This document shows, in pieces, positions 1 to 5,868 of a stretch of DNA of 7,202 bases. The DNA is from Bacteroidales bacterium (GTDB taxonomy: Bacteria; Bacteroidota; Bacteroidia; Bacteroidales; UBA932). The translations under genes and the position numbers were made by a program. The stretch is from NCBI GenBank assembly GCA_017631875.1, contig JAGBSL010000084.1, forward strand, positions 1-7,202. Direction: 5' to 3'. Below the pieces are notes generated by a model, which was given only the letters and a program-made list of their open reading frames with translations, did not search any database and was not told the DNA's origin. Position 1 is the stretch's first letter. Each line of letters begins with the position of its first letter.

Positions 1-2213
1 ACATTACCGAGAACCATTCCCGAATATGCGGAAACCATACAATTGACACCGACCTTCTTCTTTCCTACAATAAAGCCGGAAACGCCATCATCAGTCATTC
101 TGAAAGTGCCATCTTCGCTTCCTGTCACCTCAACCGAGAGACTCGGACCCAAGAGCACAGGCTGCACGAAATCAAACGAGTGTGTCTCTCCGGTCGGATC
201 GGTAACCTTCACCTCTATCTGATAATCCCTGAATCGGTCATCCTCGTCATGCACGTCAGCGAACGTAAATGAGAACCTTCCATCCGGATCGGGAGTCAGC
301 TTCTCCTTAACGATCACCCTGCCTTTCAGGCTGACCTCCGCAACCATAGCCGAAGCGGACACCGGAGTACCTGACAGACTTTCAACCTTGCCGCTGACGG
401 TGATGTCATCTCCCGGAAAATATGCCTTTGAATGCTTGTCAAACGTAAGGTCAAATGTAGGAAGCACATATTCCTCGATCACAACCGATGTCTGTCCCAA
501 CACCTTATTGCCTGAAAGCACCTCCAGCGAATGCATGCCCATACGCTTCAGCCCCTCAAGTTCACACTCTGCAGCAATAGAGCCAAAATCATTGGTTTTC
601 AACACCTTCTCCCACACAACATCTCCCTGCTGATCTACAAGTCTCACCCTTACGGACGCTCCACCAGAAACATAAGACAACCTCTTTTCAAGATCCTGTC
701 CATACACGATGGCCTTGAACTTCAAAGTCTCGCCGGGGCGATATGCCGCGCGCTCGGTCAGCACCACAGAAAGAAGAGGATCCGGGCCAGAGGAAACATA
801 TCTGTCTGACGATTTGTATACATAAACATTGCGGCTCATGCGCGTCAGTCCATCTTCACCGACAGCAACGCAGCGTAAATTGCAATAACCTTTGCTCTCG
901 ATGACAGACAAGATTTCCTGAGGCAGCTCAGTAAAGCCATCCATACGGAAATCCTTATATTCAGCAACCTTCCTGTCATTCCTATACACCTCTATATCTA
1001 CCACCTCCACCGGCTCACCGGTCATATAGTCCGCAACGTAGAGATACTTCATTCCGGCATCCTCCCGGATGGCTGCAGAAAGCGTATATTTGAGAAATGA
1101 CATATCCCGCCATGAAGCAACTCCTTCATAATATCTGATCGTGTAGTCCCCATCCGGCATAGGAGGAAGAGCCACAGAAACCGTATCCCGAAGGTAATAG
1201 CTCCTTTCGGTATTCTCTATGACTGTATCAAATACCTTATCACCCTCATGAATGATAGCCACCTTCGCCTTTGACATGTTCCTGAACGCAGCATAGAGCC
1301 TGCCGTCATGCACCCAAATCGTTACATTTTCCTCATCCAGATGCTTCAGGACATCATCAAGTCCTTCACATTCAGCAGCTATACGCGCATCAACACCCGA
1401 TCGGAATCGATCTCTAAGCTTAATGTACTCCTTAACCTGCTCACGCATCTTCCTGTAATCCTCAGAAGTACCTTTACCCTGGCCGGCAAGCAGTTCCCTC
1501 TTTACAAGATACTGCAGCGGCAGGAGGCTGAGGGCGCGTCCTTCATGACGCGACGCAAGTTCATAAAGCCCGGCCTCATCGACTTTTCCCGATATAAGAC
1601 AAAGATATTCAGCTATTCCAGCCACCGGATAGGCATCTCCAAACTCCTCACACACAAGTCCATACAGCTGACGCCTGTATTCAGTATCGCGTAAAGACAG
1701 CTCGAAAACCCTCCATAACGCATATTGGTAATCGTTTGTAAAAGACTCATTGACGACACTACCTGACAGAGCTCCCGCACCCTCATATACATCCGGGTTA
1801 TAATGACCGGCCAGTTCAGCCCTGACACCCTGGAGTTCAGCAAACGATTTATCGAAATCATTCGAATATAGATTGCACAAGAATACAAGGAGTGGTTCTC
1901 CAAAGGACTCCATCTCTTCCATACGCTGCTCATAAAGCTCAGGAACAGCCTTCCAGTCACGCTCAGACCTCACATCTATATACCGATCCCAGGCATGGTA
2001 GAAATGCCATGACTCATGCTCATTACGCGCCTTTTTAATGATTTCCTCAAGAACTGACTCCGCCTTGCGAGGACGATCATAATCACCCGCAAGCTCATAC
2101 TCCGCCCAGAGGGCTTCAAAACTCTTCTCTCTACGATCACGTCCGAAAAGGGATACGGATGTCACTGCCGCCACAACCGACAGCATGACAAAAGCAATAA
2201 TATATCGTTTCAT
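1..2213 (-). CDS. Alpha-2-macroglobulin family protein, N-terminal 737 residues (C-terminus outside window)
   Basis: The minus-strand frame from the ATG at 2213-2211 stays open to the left edge, giving 737 complete codons without a stop. The first ~24 residues (MKRYIIAFVMLSVVAAVTSV, then SLFG) look like a Sec signal or membrane anchor; no lipobox cysteine is visible, so I expect a periplasmic protein, not a lipoprotein. Residues ~30-290 are rich in predicted helix (SFEALWAEYELAG at 31-43), as is usual for the N-terminal part of Bacteroidota alpha-2-macroglobulins. An MG2-type domain is recognisable from YRPGETLKFKAIVYG (491-505) to about 583, followed by the MG2/MG3 junction EEYVLPTFDLTFD (580-592) and an MG3-like beta domain. 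Bacterial members are thought to trap proteases in the cell envelope. The bait region and any thioester motif lie outside the window, so the trapping mechanism cannot be judged. Family members usually have about 1,600-2,000 residues, so well under half is seen. The gene follows the RimK-like gene by 14 bases and is probably cotranscribed with it. The family call is firm. Confidence 0.9.
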   Translation of the reverse strand, partial: MKRYIIAFVMLSVVAAVTSVSLFGRDRREKSFEALWAEYELAGDYDRPRKAESVLEEIIKKARNEHESWHFYHAWDRYIDVRSERDWKAVPELYEQRMEEMESFGEPLLVFLCNLYSNDFDKSFAELQGVRAELAGHYNPDVYEGAGALSGSVVNESFTNDYQYALWRVFELSLRDTEYRRQLYGLVCEEFGDAYPVAGIAEYLCLISGKVDEAGLYELASRHEGRALSLLPLQYLVKRELLAGQGKGTSEDYRKMREQVKEYIKLRDRFRSGVDARIAAECEGLDDVLKHLDEENVTIWVHDGRLYAAFRNMSKAKVAIIHEGDKVFDTVIENTERSYYLRDTVSVALPPMPDGDYTIRYYEGVASWRDMSFLKYTLSAAIREDAGMKYLYVADYMTGEPVEVVDIEVYRNDRKVAEYKDFRMDGFTELPQEILSVIESKGYCNLRCVAVGEDGLTRMSRNVYVYKSSDRYVSSGPDPLLSVVLTERAAYRPGETLKFKAIVYGQDLEKRLSYVSGGASVRVRLVDQQGDVVWEKVLKTNDFGSIAAECELEGLKRMGMHSLEVLSGNKVLGQTSVVIEEYVLPTFDLTFDKHSKAYFPGDDITVSGKVESLSGTPVSASAMVAEVSLKGRVIVKEKLTPDPDGRFSFTFADVHDEDDRFRDYQIEVKVTDPTGETHSFDFVQPVLLGPSLSVEVTGSEDGTFRMTDDGVSGFIVGKKKVGVNCMVSAYSGMVLGN

Positions 2214-2227
2214 AATGCTGAATATTA

Positions 2228-3103
2228 TCACATGTTGAATTCACGCGAATTCAGCACGTCTGATATATAAACGAAAAGAGCATGCGGAATACTTACGTCA
2301 GATGCCTTGCTTATTGTACGGAATCCCGCATTTCCGTTTACTTCGCAGACAGAATATGAATCCCCGCTGAAGAGGAGGTCCACGCCGGCAAACCTCAAGC
2401 CGACAGTCTGCACGGCCTTGACTGCAAGCTCACGCGCCTTGTCATCCAGCTCTACGGCCTTGAAGCTTCCTCCTTGGGAATAATTGGACAGGAATGATGT
2501 TTCGGAGTATCTGAGGACAGATCCGATGCACTCGTCCCCGAGCACCCATACGCGGATGTCACGGCCAGAGCTTTCTTCTATGAACTTCTGGAATATGCAG
2601 TCAGGCCGAAGCTTTCCGGCGGCCTCATCAAACGACGCCATGTCATTGACCATGAATATGTTCTCACCCTTCGACCCGTTTATCTGCTTTACCAGAAAAC
2701 GCGCACCGAGAACCTCTGAAACCTCGTCGTAACCGGAATAAGGAGCATACATGGTATAAGGAGTCGGCAGTCCCGCAGCAGTCAGCACCTGATGGGTCAG
2801 AAGCTTGTCCCTGCACACACGCATCGGGTGGGATTCATTAAGCACGAATACCCCGGGCTTCTGCTCATAATACATGGATATCCTGTCGTTATAGGTCCTC
2901 ATGACAACGAACGACACATCGTCCATCGGCTTACCAGCAAACGAAATCGATGATCCGGAAGGCCCATACTCTATCCTGCAGTCCTCCTCAAAGCATATTT
3001 CAAGCGACAGACCGCAAAGCGCAGCCTCCTCCTTCAGCCACCCGAAGGCATTATCCTTCCTTGTGGCAGTATAGCGCGGATAAACAAACACTCCTTTCTT
3101 CAT
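2228..3103 (-). CDS. RimK-type ATP-grasp ligase, substrate unknown
   Basis: This 291-residue protein has the RimK/LysX-like ATP-grasp order. A short N-terminal domain (~1-85) is followed by VLNESHP (87-93) and DKLLTHQVLTAAGLPTPYT (99-117), the usual 'N...dK..t...L..aGlP.P.T' stretch. Next come FLVKQINGSKGENIFMV (136-152, nucleotide-binding lysine and glycine-rich loop), SGRDIRVWVLGD (179-190), a loop with NYSQGGSF (207-214), AGVDLL (239-244) and EVNGNAGF (254-261), whose Glu254 and Asn256 are the expected metal ligands. All key ATP-grasp positions appear intact, so it should be active. Family members use ATP to join an amino acid, often glutamate, to a carboxylate through an acyl-phosphate. 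The start at 3103 lies 3 bases after the folC stop, which suggests translational coupling. That context makes a folate or other glutamylated cofactor a reasonable substrate guess, but ribosomal protein S6 or a small peptide is also possible. No signal peptide is seen, so it is cytoplasmic. Confidence 0.88.
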   Translation of the reverse strand: MKKGVFVYPRYTATRKDNAFGWLKEEAALCGLSLEICFEEDCRIEYGPSGSSISFAGKPMDDVSFVVMRTYNDRISMYYEQKPGVFVLNESHPMRVCRDKLLTHQVLTAAGLPTPYTMYAPYSGYDEVSEVLGARFLVKQINGSKGENIFMVNDMASFDEAAGKLRPDCIFQKFIEESSGRDIRVWVLGDECIGSVLRYSETSFLSNYSQGGSFKAVELDDKARELAVKAVQTVGLRFAGVDLLFSGDSYSVCEVNGNAGFRTISKASDVSIPHALFVYISDVLNSREFNM

Positions 3104-3106
3104 ATG

Positions 3107-4471
3107 CTACTTCTCTTTAAACCAACGTATTATCTCAGCAACCACATAAGTGCTTCCTCCGACATAAATCAACGGTTCATTCATGTCCGAAGCTATTTCA
3201 AGAGCCAGTCTCATCGCCTCCTCGGGACTCTGTTCCACATGGTATGGAGCGCATGTCACACCTTCCTGTTCACAATAAGCGACATATCTCTCTGCCAACG
3301 CTTCAGCCGGCAAAGCGCGTGGTCCCGGTGCGCTTGTAAACACATAATGAGCCTCAGCAGGAAGCAGATGGGCGATGCTATGGAAGTCCTTGTCCGACAT
3401 GATACCATATACTATCACAAGGCTTCCACATTCTCCGGCAGCAAGCATATCCGAGAGTCGCTTCATATTCAGTTTCAAGCCATGTTCATTATGACCGATA
3501 TCGCAGATCACCATAGGATCCTCCATGATTCTTTCCCACCTTCCGTGGAAGTCAGTACGAGCTGCCGTACGTTCAATAGCTTCCGCCACGCATGCTCGGT
3601 CGAAAGGGACGTCAAGCACGTCAAGTGCGGCAAGAACGGTACGCAGATTATGCCTCTGGCAAGCACCCTGGAGATCCATCCTTGAGAGGATTTCCTCATG
3701 TTTGTCCCACATGGTCGGAGCCACTTTGTCAGCGAATGTCAACAGCGACATAATCTCAGTCCTGCTGCCCATGAGCTTAGGTTCAGGAAGATTGGTATAC
3801 AGCACCTTACGCTCAAATACCGGATCTATTTCCGGATCACTCTCGCCCACTACCACAGGTACACATGGCTTGATGATGCCAGCCTTTTCAAAGGCGATTT
3901 CCGGCAGTGTATCGCCAAGGATGTTGCAGTGGTCAAGTCCGATGTTGGTGATTACTGAAAGCACCGGCGTCACGATATTCGTGCTGTCGAAACGGCCGCC
4001 AAGACCGGTCTCGATCACAGCGACCTCGACACCCTCTGAGGCGAACCACTCAAAGGCCATCATAGTAGATATTTCGAAGAGCGACAGATCCAGATGGTCG
4101 AACGTATCATGCCAACGCTCGCAGAAATCCCAGATGAAATCCTTGGAAATATATTCCAGCGAATCTCCCTGTACGATCCTGGCCCTTTCCCTGAAATCCA
4201 GGATGTGCGGTGAGGTGAAAAGTCCTGTCTTAAGGCCGCTTGCGGAAAGCACGGACGTCAGCATGCTGGACACTGAGCCCTTTCCGTTGGTTCCCGCTAC
4301 ATGAATAACCTTGAACTTCCTGTGGGGATGACCTGTAAGCTGGTCGAAAACCAGCATGTTCTCAATGCCCGGCTTATATGCCGCGGTGCCCGCCTGCTGA
4401 AAGGACGGGAACCTGCGGAAAAGGTCCTGGAGCATGCTCTGATACTGCTCCTCTGTATATCTAGCTTCCAT
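3107..4471 (-). CDS. folC: Bifunctional dihydrofolate synthase / folylpolyglutamate synthase
   Basis: A 454-residue Mur-ligase-type enzyme that adds glutamate to dihydropteroate and then extends the gamma-glutamyl tail of reduced folates, using ATP, in the cytoplasm. Visible motifs in order: VIHVAGTNGKGS (55-66, P-loop), TSPH (86-89), FEIST (132-136), ETGLGGRFDSTN (154-165), TNIGLDHCNILGDT (175-188), IAFEKAGIIKP (192-202, whose Lys196 aligns with the carbamylated lysine of the family), RHNLRTVLAALDVL (273-286), GRWERI (310-315), CDIGHNEHG (323-331, replacing the more common DGAHNP with the DxGHNxxG form), YGIMSDKDF (355-363), PRALPAEAL (384-392) and VGGSTYVVAEI (437-447). Length is normal for FolC. 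The ATG at 4471 is used because the protein reads as family sequence almost from the start and a promoter-like -7 box lies 28 bases upstream. It heads a probable operon with the RimK-like and macroglobulin genes. I cannot tell from sequence alone whether both activities are kept, but nothing looks missing. Confidence 0.95.
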   Translation of the reverse strand: MEARYTEEQYQSMLQDLFRRFPSFQQAGTAAYKPGIENMLVFDQLTGHPHRKFKVIHVAGTNGKGSVSSMLTSVLSASGLKTGLFTSPHILDFRERARIVQGDSLEYISKDFIWDFCERWHDTFDHLDLSLFEISTMMAFEWFASEGVEVAVIETGLGGRFDSTNIVTPVLSVITNIGLDHCNILGDTLPEIAFEKAGIIKPCVPVVVGESDPEIDPVFERKVLYTNLPEPKLMGSRTEIMSLLTFADKVAPTMWDKHEEILSRMDLQGACQRHNLRTVLAALDVLDVPFDRACVAEAIERTAARTDFHGRWERIMEDPMVICDIGHNEHGLKLNMKRLSDMLAAGECGSLVIVYGIMSDKDFHSIAHLLPAEAHYVFTSAPGPRALPAEALAERYVAYCEQEGVTCAPYHVEQSPEEAMRLALEIASDMNEPLIYVGGSTYVVAEIIRWFKEK

Positions 4472-4499
4472 AAATCGTCAAAAACGCTTGTTGTAAGCA

Positions 4500-4507
4500 C
4501 AAAAATA
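4500..4507 (-). promoter_or_regulatory. Candidate -7 element for folC operon
   Basis: Read on the minus strand this is TATTTTTG, a perfect TAnnTTTG match ending 28 bases before the folC ATG, which implies a leader of about 20 bases. I find no good TTG/TTTG at the expected 19-21 base distance upstream; the nearest TTTG (CAAA at 4518-4521 on the plus strand) is only 10 bases away. The -7 box is good but the promoter as a whole is incomplete. Confidence 0.45.
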
Positions 4508-4516
4508 CTTATTTTT
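4501..4516. repeat. Perfect inverted repeat between divergent genes
   Basis: AAAAATA (4501-4507) and TATTTTT (4510-4516) are exact reverse complements with a 2-base CT centre. The two arms coincide with the candidate -7 elements of the opposing promoters, so the dyad may just reflect two promoters back to back, or may serve as an operator. TTGTAA (4491-4496) and TTACAA (4515-4520) form a second, outer inverted pair around it, but its centre is shifted by about 2 bases. Confidence 0.5.
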
Positions 4517-4565
4517 ACAAACTTTATCACTAAAATATTATCACTTGCGAAACTTGAGTGAAAGC

Positions 4566-5735
4566 ATGAAGGAAAACGAGTCAGCTTTATATTCACAGTA
4601 CATCATCGACGGCATCCGATGCCCCGCAACCCCTGCGGAGCTGCTTGAGGAGTGCATGGACTTTGACGGACCCCAGGAGATGCCGGTAACTTCTTTCGAT
4701 GACATCATCGACGAATCTACCGAACCTCCTCTGTCGGCATGTACATATGAAATGGAACGCAGCAGTGAGTACATAAGCCGCATTGTTCCCTTAGCCAATG
4801 CAGACAGGCCTTTCAGGATGCTATACCCTGGTCATTTCACACGCCTGCAGATAGCGAAGGCACTTCTGAGCAGACTATGGAGCGAAGGTCATTTCCGACT
4901 TGGGGACCTTAGGATATGGGCTCAGTGGGAATGGAATACCCGCCCTATCGGAAACATGGCCGCCTTCTATGAGAGCGCTCAAAGCGCAGGAGAATACATT
5001 TACGGACTCGGAACCTACATCGAGGACTACGTCTTCATGGAAAGCGACGGCGAAAGCAACGTCAAGTTCTTCGCATGGCTCCCCGAGACTCCGATGACCG
5101 AGGACGACATAGATCCTGATGAGGAGCGCGAGGACATCCTCTTCAAGTCATCTCCATACGAGAGCACCCATCCTTGGATCACTGAAAACAGAAAGTGCCC
5201 GGCAGTCATGGAAAATGACCCTGACAGCTGGATCATCTACATACCTTTCGACACATGCAGGCACAAGCTCGGAGGATCCCTGCTGACACAGGCACATGAC
5301 GACAACGGAGGTACGGCTCCCGGCATCATGGACCCTGACTATTTTATTGACTGCTACGAGGTTGTACGAGAGCTCAATGAGGATGGCATCCTCATGGCCG
5401 GCCGCGGAGTAGCGGACGGCGGACTCGCAGTCGCCGCAACGAAGTTGTGCGACAACGGCGGACTGCAGGCAGACCTGAGCGGAATACTTTCGTCATACCA
5501 GGAAGATGACAAGATAAAGCTGCTGTTCGGAGAAGTTCCCGGCGTACTTATCCAGATCAGCGACGACAACTATGACTATGTAGACTCGCAGTTCCTGCTT
5601 CAGGACATAGCATACTACCCTATCGGACGCCCGTCCGGTACCGGTTCAGGACTGACTTTTACGGAAACCTGCAAGACCGGCGTAGCCGACATCCTCGCAT
5701 CGCTGCTGGAGCAGGCTTCCGAGGGTGAAGATTAA
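4566..5735 (+). CDS. Stand-alone PurL (FGAM synthase) second-half-like protein, AIR synthase-related
   Basis: A 389-residue cytoplasmic protein with no signal peptide. Compared from memory with large PurL, it follows the second AIR-synthase-like half in order. LGDLRIWAQWEWN (112-124) matches the 'IGDIKRIKLSANWM' region, FYESAQSAGE (134-143) matches 'LYDAVKAVGEE', and EDYVFMES (153-160) falls where PurL has GKDSMSM. KLGGSLLTQAHDDNGG (234-249) matches the 'LGATALAQVYRQLGD' strand, AGRGVADGGLAVA (278-290) matches 'AYHDRSDGGLLVT', and LFGEVPGVLIQI (320-331) matches 'LFNEELGAVIQV'. The N-terminal PurS-like domain, the first half with the active ATP site, and the C-terminal glutaminase are absent, so it cannot by itself make FGAM. 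The KDSMSM and HD positions are changed, which suggests lost or altered nucleotide binding. Residues 1-65 are an acidic extension with no match I recognise, and ~174-193 is a very acidic insert. The ATG at 4566 is preferred to an in-frame TTG at 4545, which would add seven residues. It is transcribed divergently from folC. The fold call is fairly strong; the function is unknown. Confidence 0.78.
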   Translation: MKENESALYSQYIIDGIRCPATPAELLEECMDFDGPQEMPVTSFDDIIDESTEPPLSACTYEMERSSEYISRIVPLANADRPFRMLYPGHFTRLQIAKALLSRLWSEGHFRLGDLRIWAQWEWNTRPIGNMAAFYESAQSAGEYIYGLGTYIEDYVFMESDGESNVKFFAWLPETPMTEDDIDPDEEREDILFKSSPYESTHPWITENRKCPAVMENDPDSWIIYIPFDTCRHKLGGSLLTQAHDDNGGTAPGIMDPDYFIDCYEVVRELNEDGILMAGRGVADGGLAVAATKLCDNGGLQADLSGILSSYQEDDKIKLLFGEVPGVLIQISDDNYDYVDSQFLLQDIAYYPIGRPSGTGSGLTFTETCKTGVADILASLLEQASEGED

Positions 5736-5751
5736 TGGCGATTATTTAACG

Positions 5752-5768
5752 GATTTTCAGGAAAAATC
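5752..5768 (+). terminator. Weak hairpin downstream of the PurL-half gene
   Basis: GATTTT (5752-5757) can pair with AAAATC (5763-5768) around a CAGGA loop, starting 17 bases after the stop codon. The stem is only six pairs and mostly A-U, with no clear U-tract after it, so I doubt it is an efficient intrinsic terminator. Confidence 0.2.
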
Positions 5769-5780
5769 ATTAAATTCGCG

Positions 5781-5810
5781 CCGGATTTTTTCCGGTTCCC
5801 CTTATGGGGA
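5781..5810 (+). promoter_or_regulatory. Two adjacent hairpins in the ppdK leader
   Basis: CCGGA (5781-5785) pairs with TCCGG (5791-5795) around a five-T loop, and TCCCC (5797-5801) pairs with GGGGA (5806-5810) around TTAT. In an alternative fold, CGGAT (5782-5786) pairs with ATCCG (5812-5816) and encloses the second hairpin, so the first hairpin and the long stem exclude each other. No U-run follows either hairpin, so a simple terminator is unlikely. A leader structure acting on ppdK mRNA, or a partial terminator for the upstream gene, are both possible. Confidence 0.35.
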
Positions 5811-5868
5811 CATCCGATTTTCTGACGATAGAAAATTAATTCATTAATATTCAAATATTTAAAGATTT

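Larger units (their letters stand above)
4488..4517 (+). promoter_or_regulatory. Candidate promoter for the PurL-half gene
   Basis: TTG at 4488-4490 is followed after 19 bases by TATTTTTA at 4510-4517. This fits the Bacteroidota pattern TTTG-N19-21-TAnnTTTG, except that the last base of the -7 element is A and the -33 element shows only TTG. It would give a leader of roughly 40 bases before the ATG at 4566. The match is by eye in A/T-rich DNA, so chance is a real alternative. Confidence 0.4.
5750..5821 (+). repeat. Three CSGATTTT copies at 32-base spacing
   Basis: CGGATTTT occurs at 5750-5757 and 5782-5789, and CCGATTTT at 5814-5821, so the copy starts are exactly 32 bases apart (about three turns of B-DNA). 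The first and third are followed by CAG and CTG. Regular phasing on one face of the helix is what an operator array would show. It could equally be chance or a by-product of RNA stems, because the second and third copies also pair with other parts of the leader. Confidence 0.4.
5736..5868 (+). other. Intergenic region and probable ppdK leader
   Basis: These 133 bases between the PurL-half gene and ppdK hold no ORF I would support. The first ~85 bases contain small hairpins and a spaced repeat; the last ~45 (from about 5825) are strongly A/T-rich, as in leaders of highly expressed Bacteroidota genes. The only -7-like site I see is TAAATTCG at 5771-5778, one mismatch from TAnnTTTG and without a proper upstream TTTG, so the ppdK start of transcription is not resolved. 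Confidence 0.5.

Noticed and set aside
388..809. Two overlapping plus-strand ORFs opposite the macroglobulin MG domains
   Set aside because: The minus strand encodes clear MG2/MG3 motifs here; the plus-strand translations are low-complexity shadows.
1613..1960. 115-codon minus-strand ORF inside the macroglobulin gene
   Set aside because: It is in a different frame from the macroglobulin coding sequence, has no family resemblance, and the host frame reads cleanly through it.
2214..2227. Separate promoter for the macroglobulin gene
   Set aside because: The gap is 14 bases and I see no TAnnTTTG-like element immediately upstream within it; readthrough from the RimK-like gene is simpler.
3525..4304. 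259-codon plus-strand ORF opposite folC
   Set aside because: It lies antisense to conserved FolC motifs; its Ser/Arg-rich translation is typical of a shadow frame.
4545..4565. Upstream in-frame TTG start for the PurL-half gene, adding seven residues
   Set aside because: An ATG at 4566 is available, and the extra residues lie in the A/T-rich promoter gap with no supporting site.
5781..5810. Strong intrinsic terminator after the PurL-half gene
   Set aside because: The stems are only five pairs, the T-run lies in the loop of the first hairpin, and no U-tract follows either hairpin.
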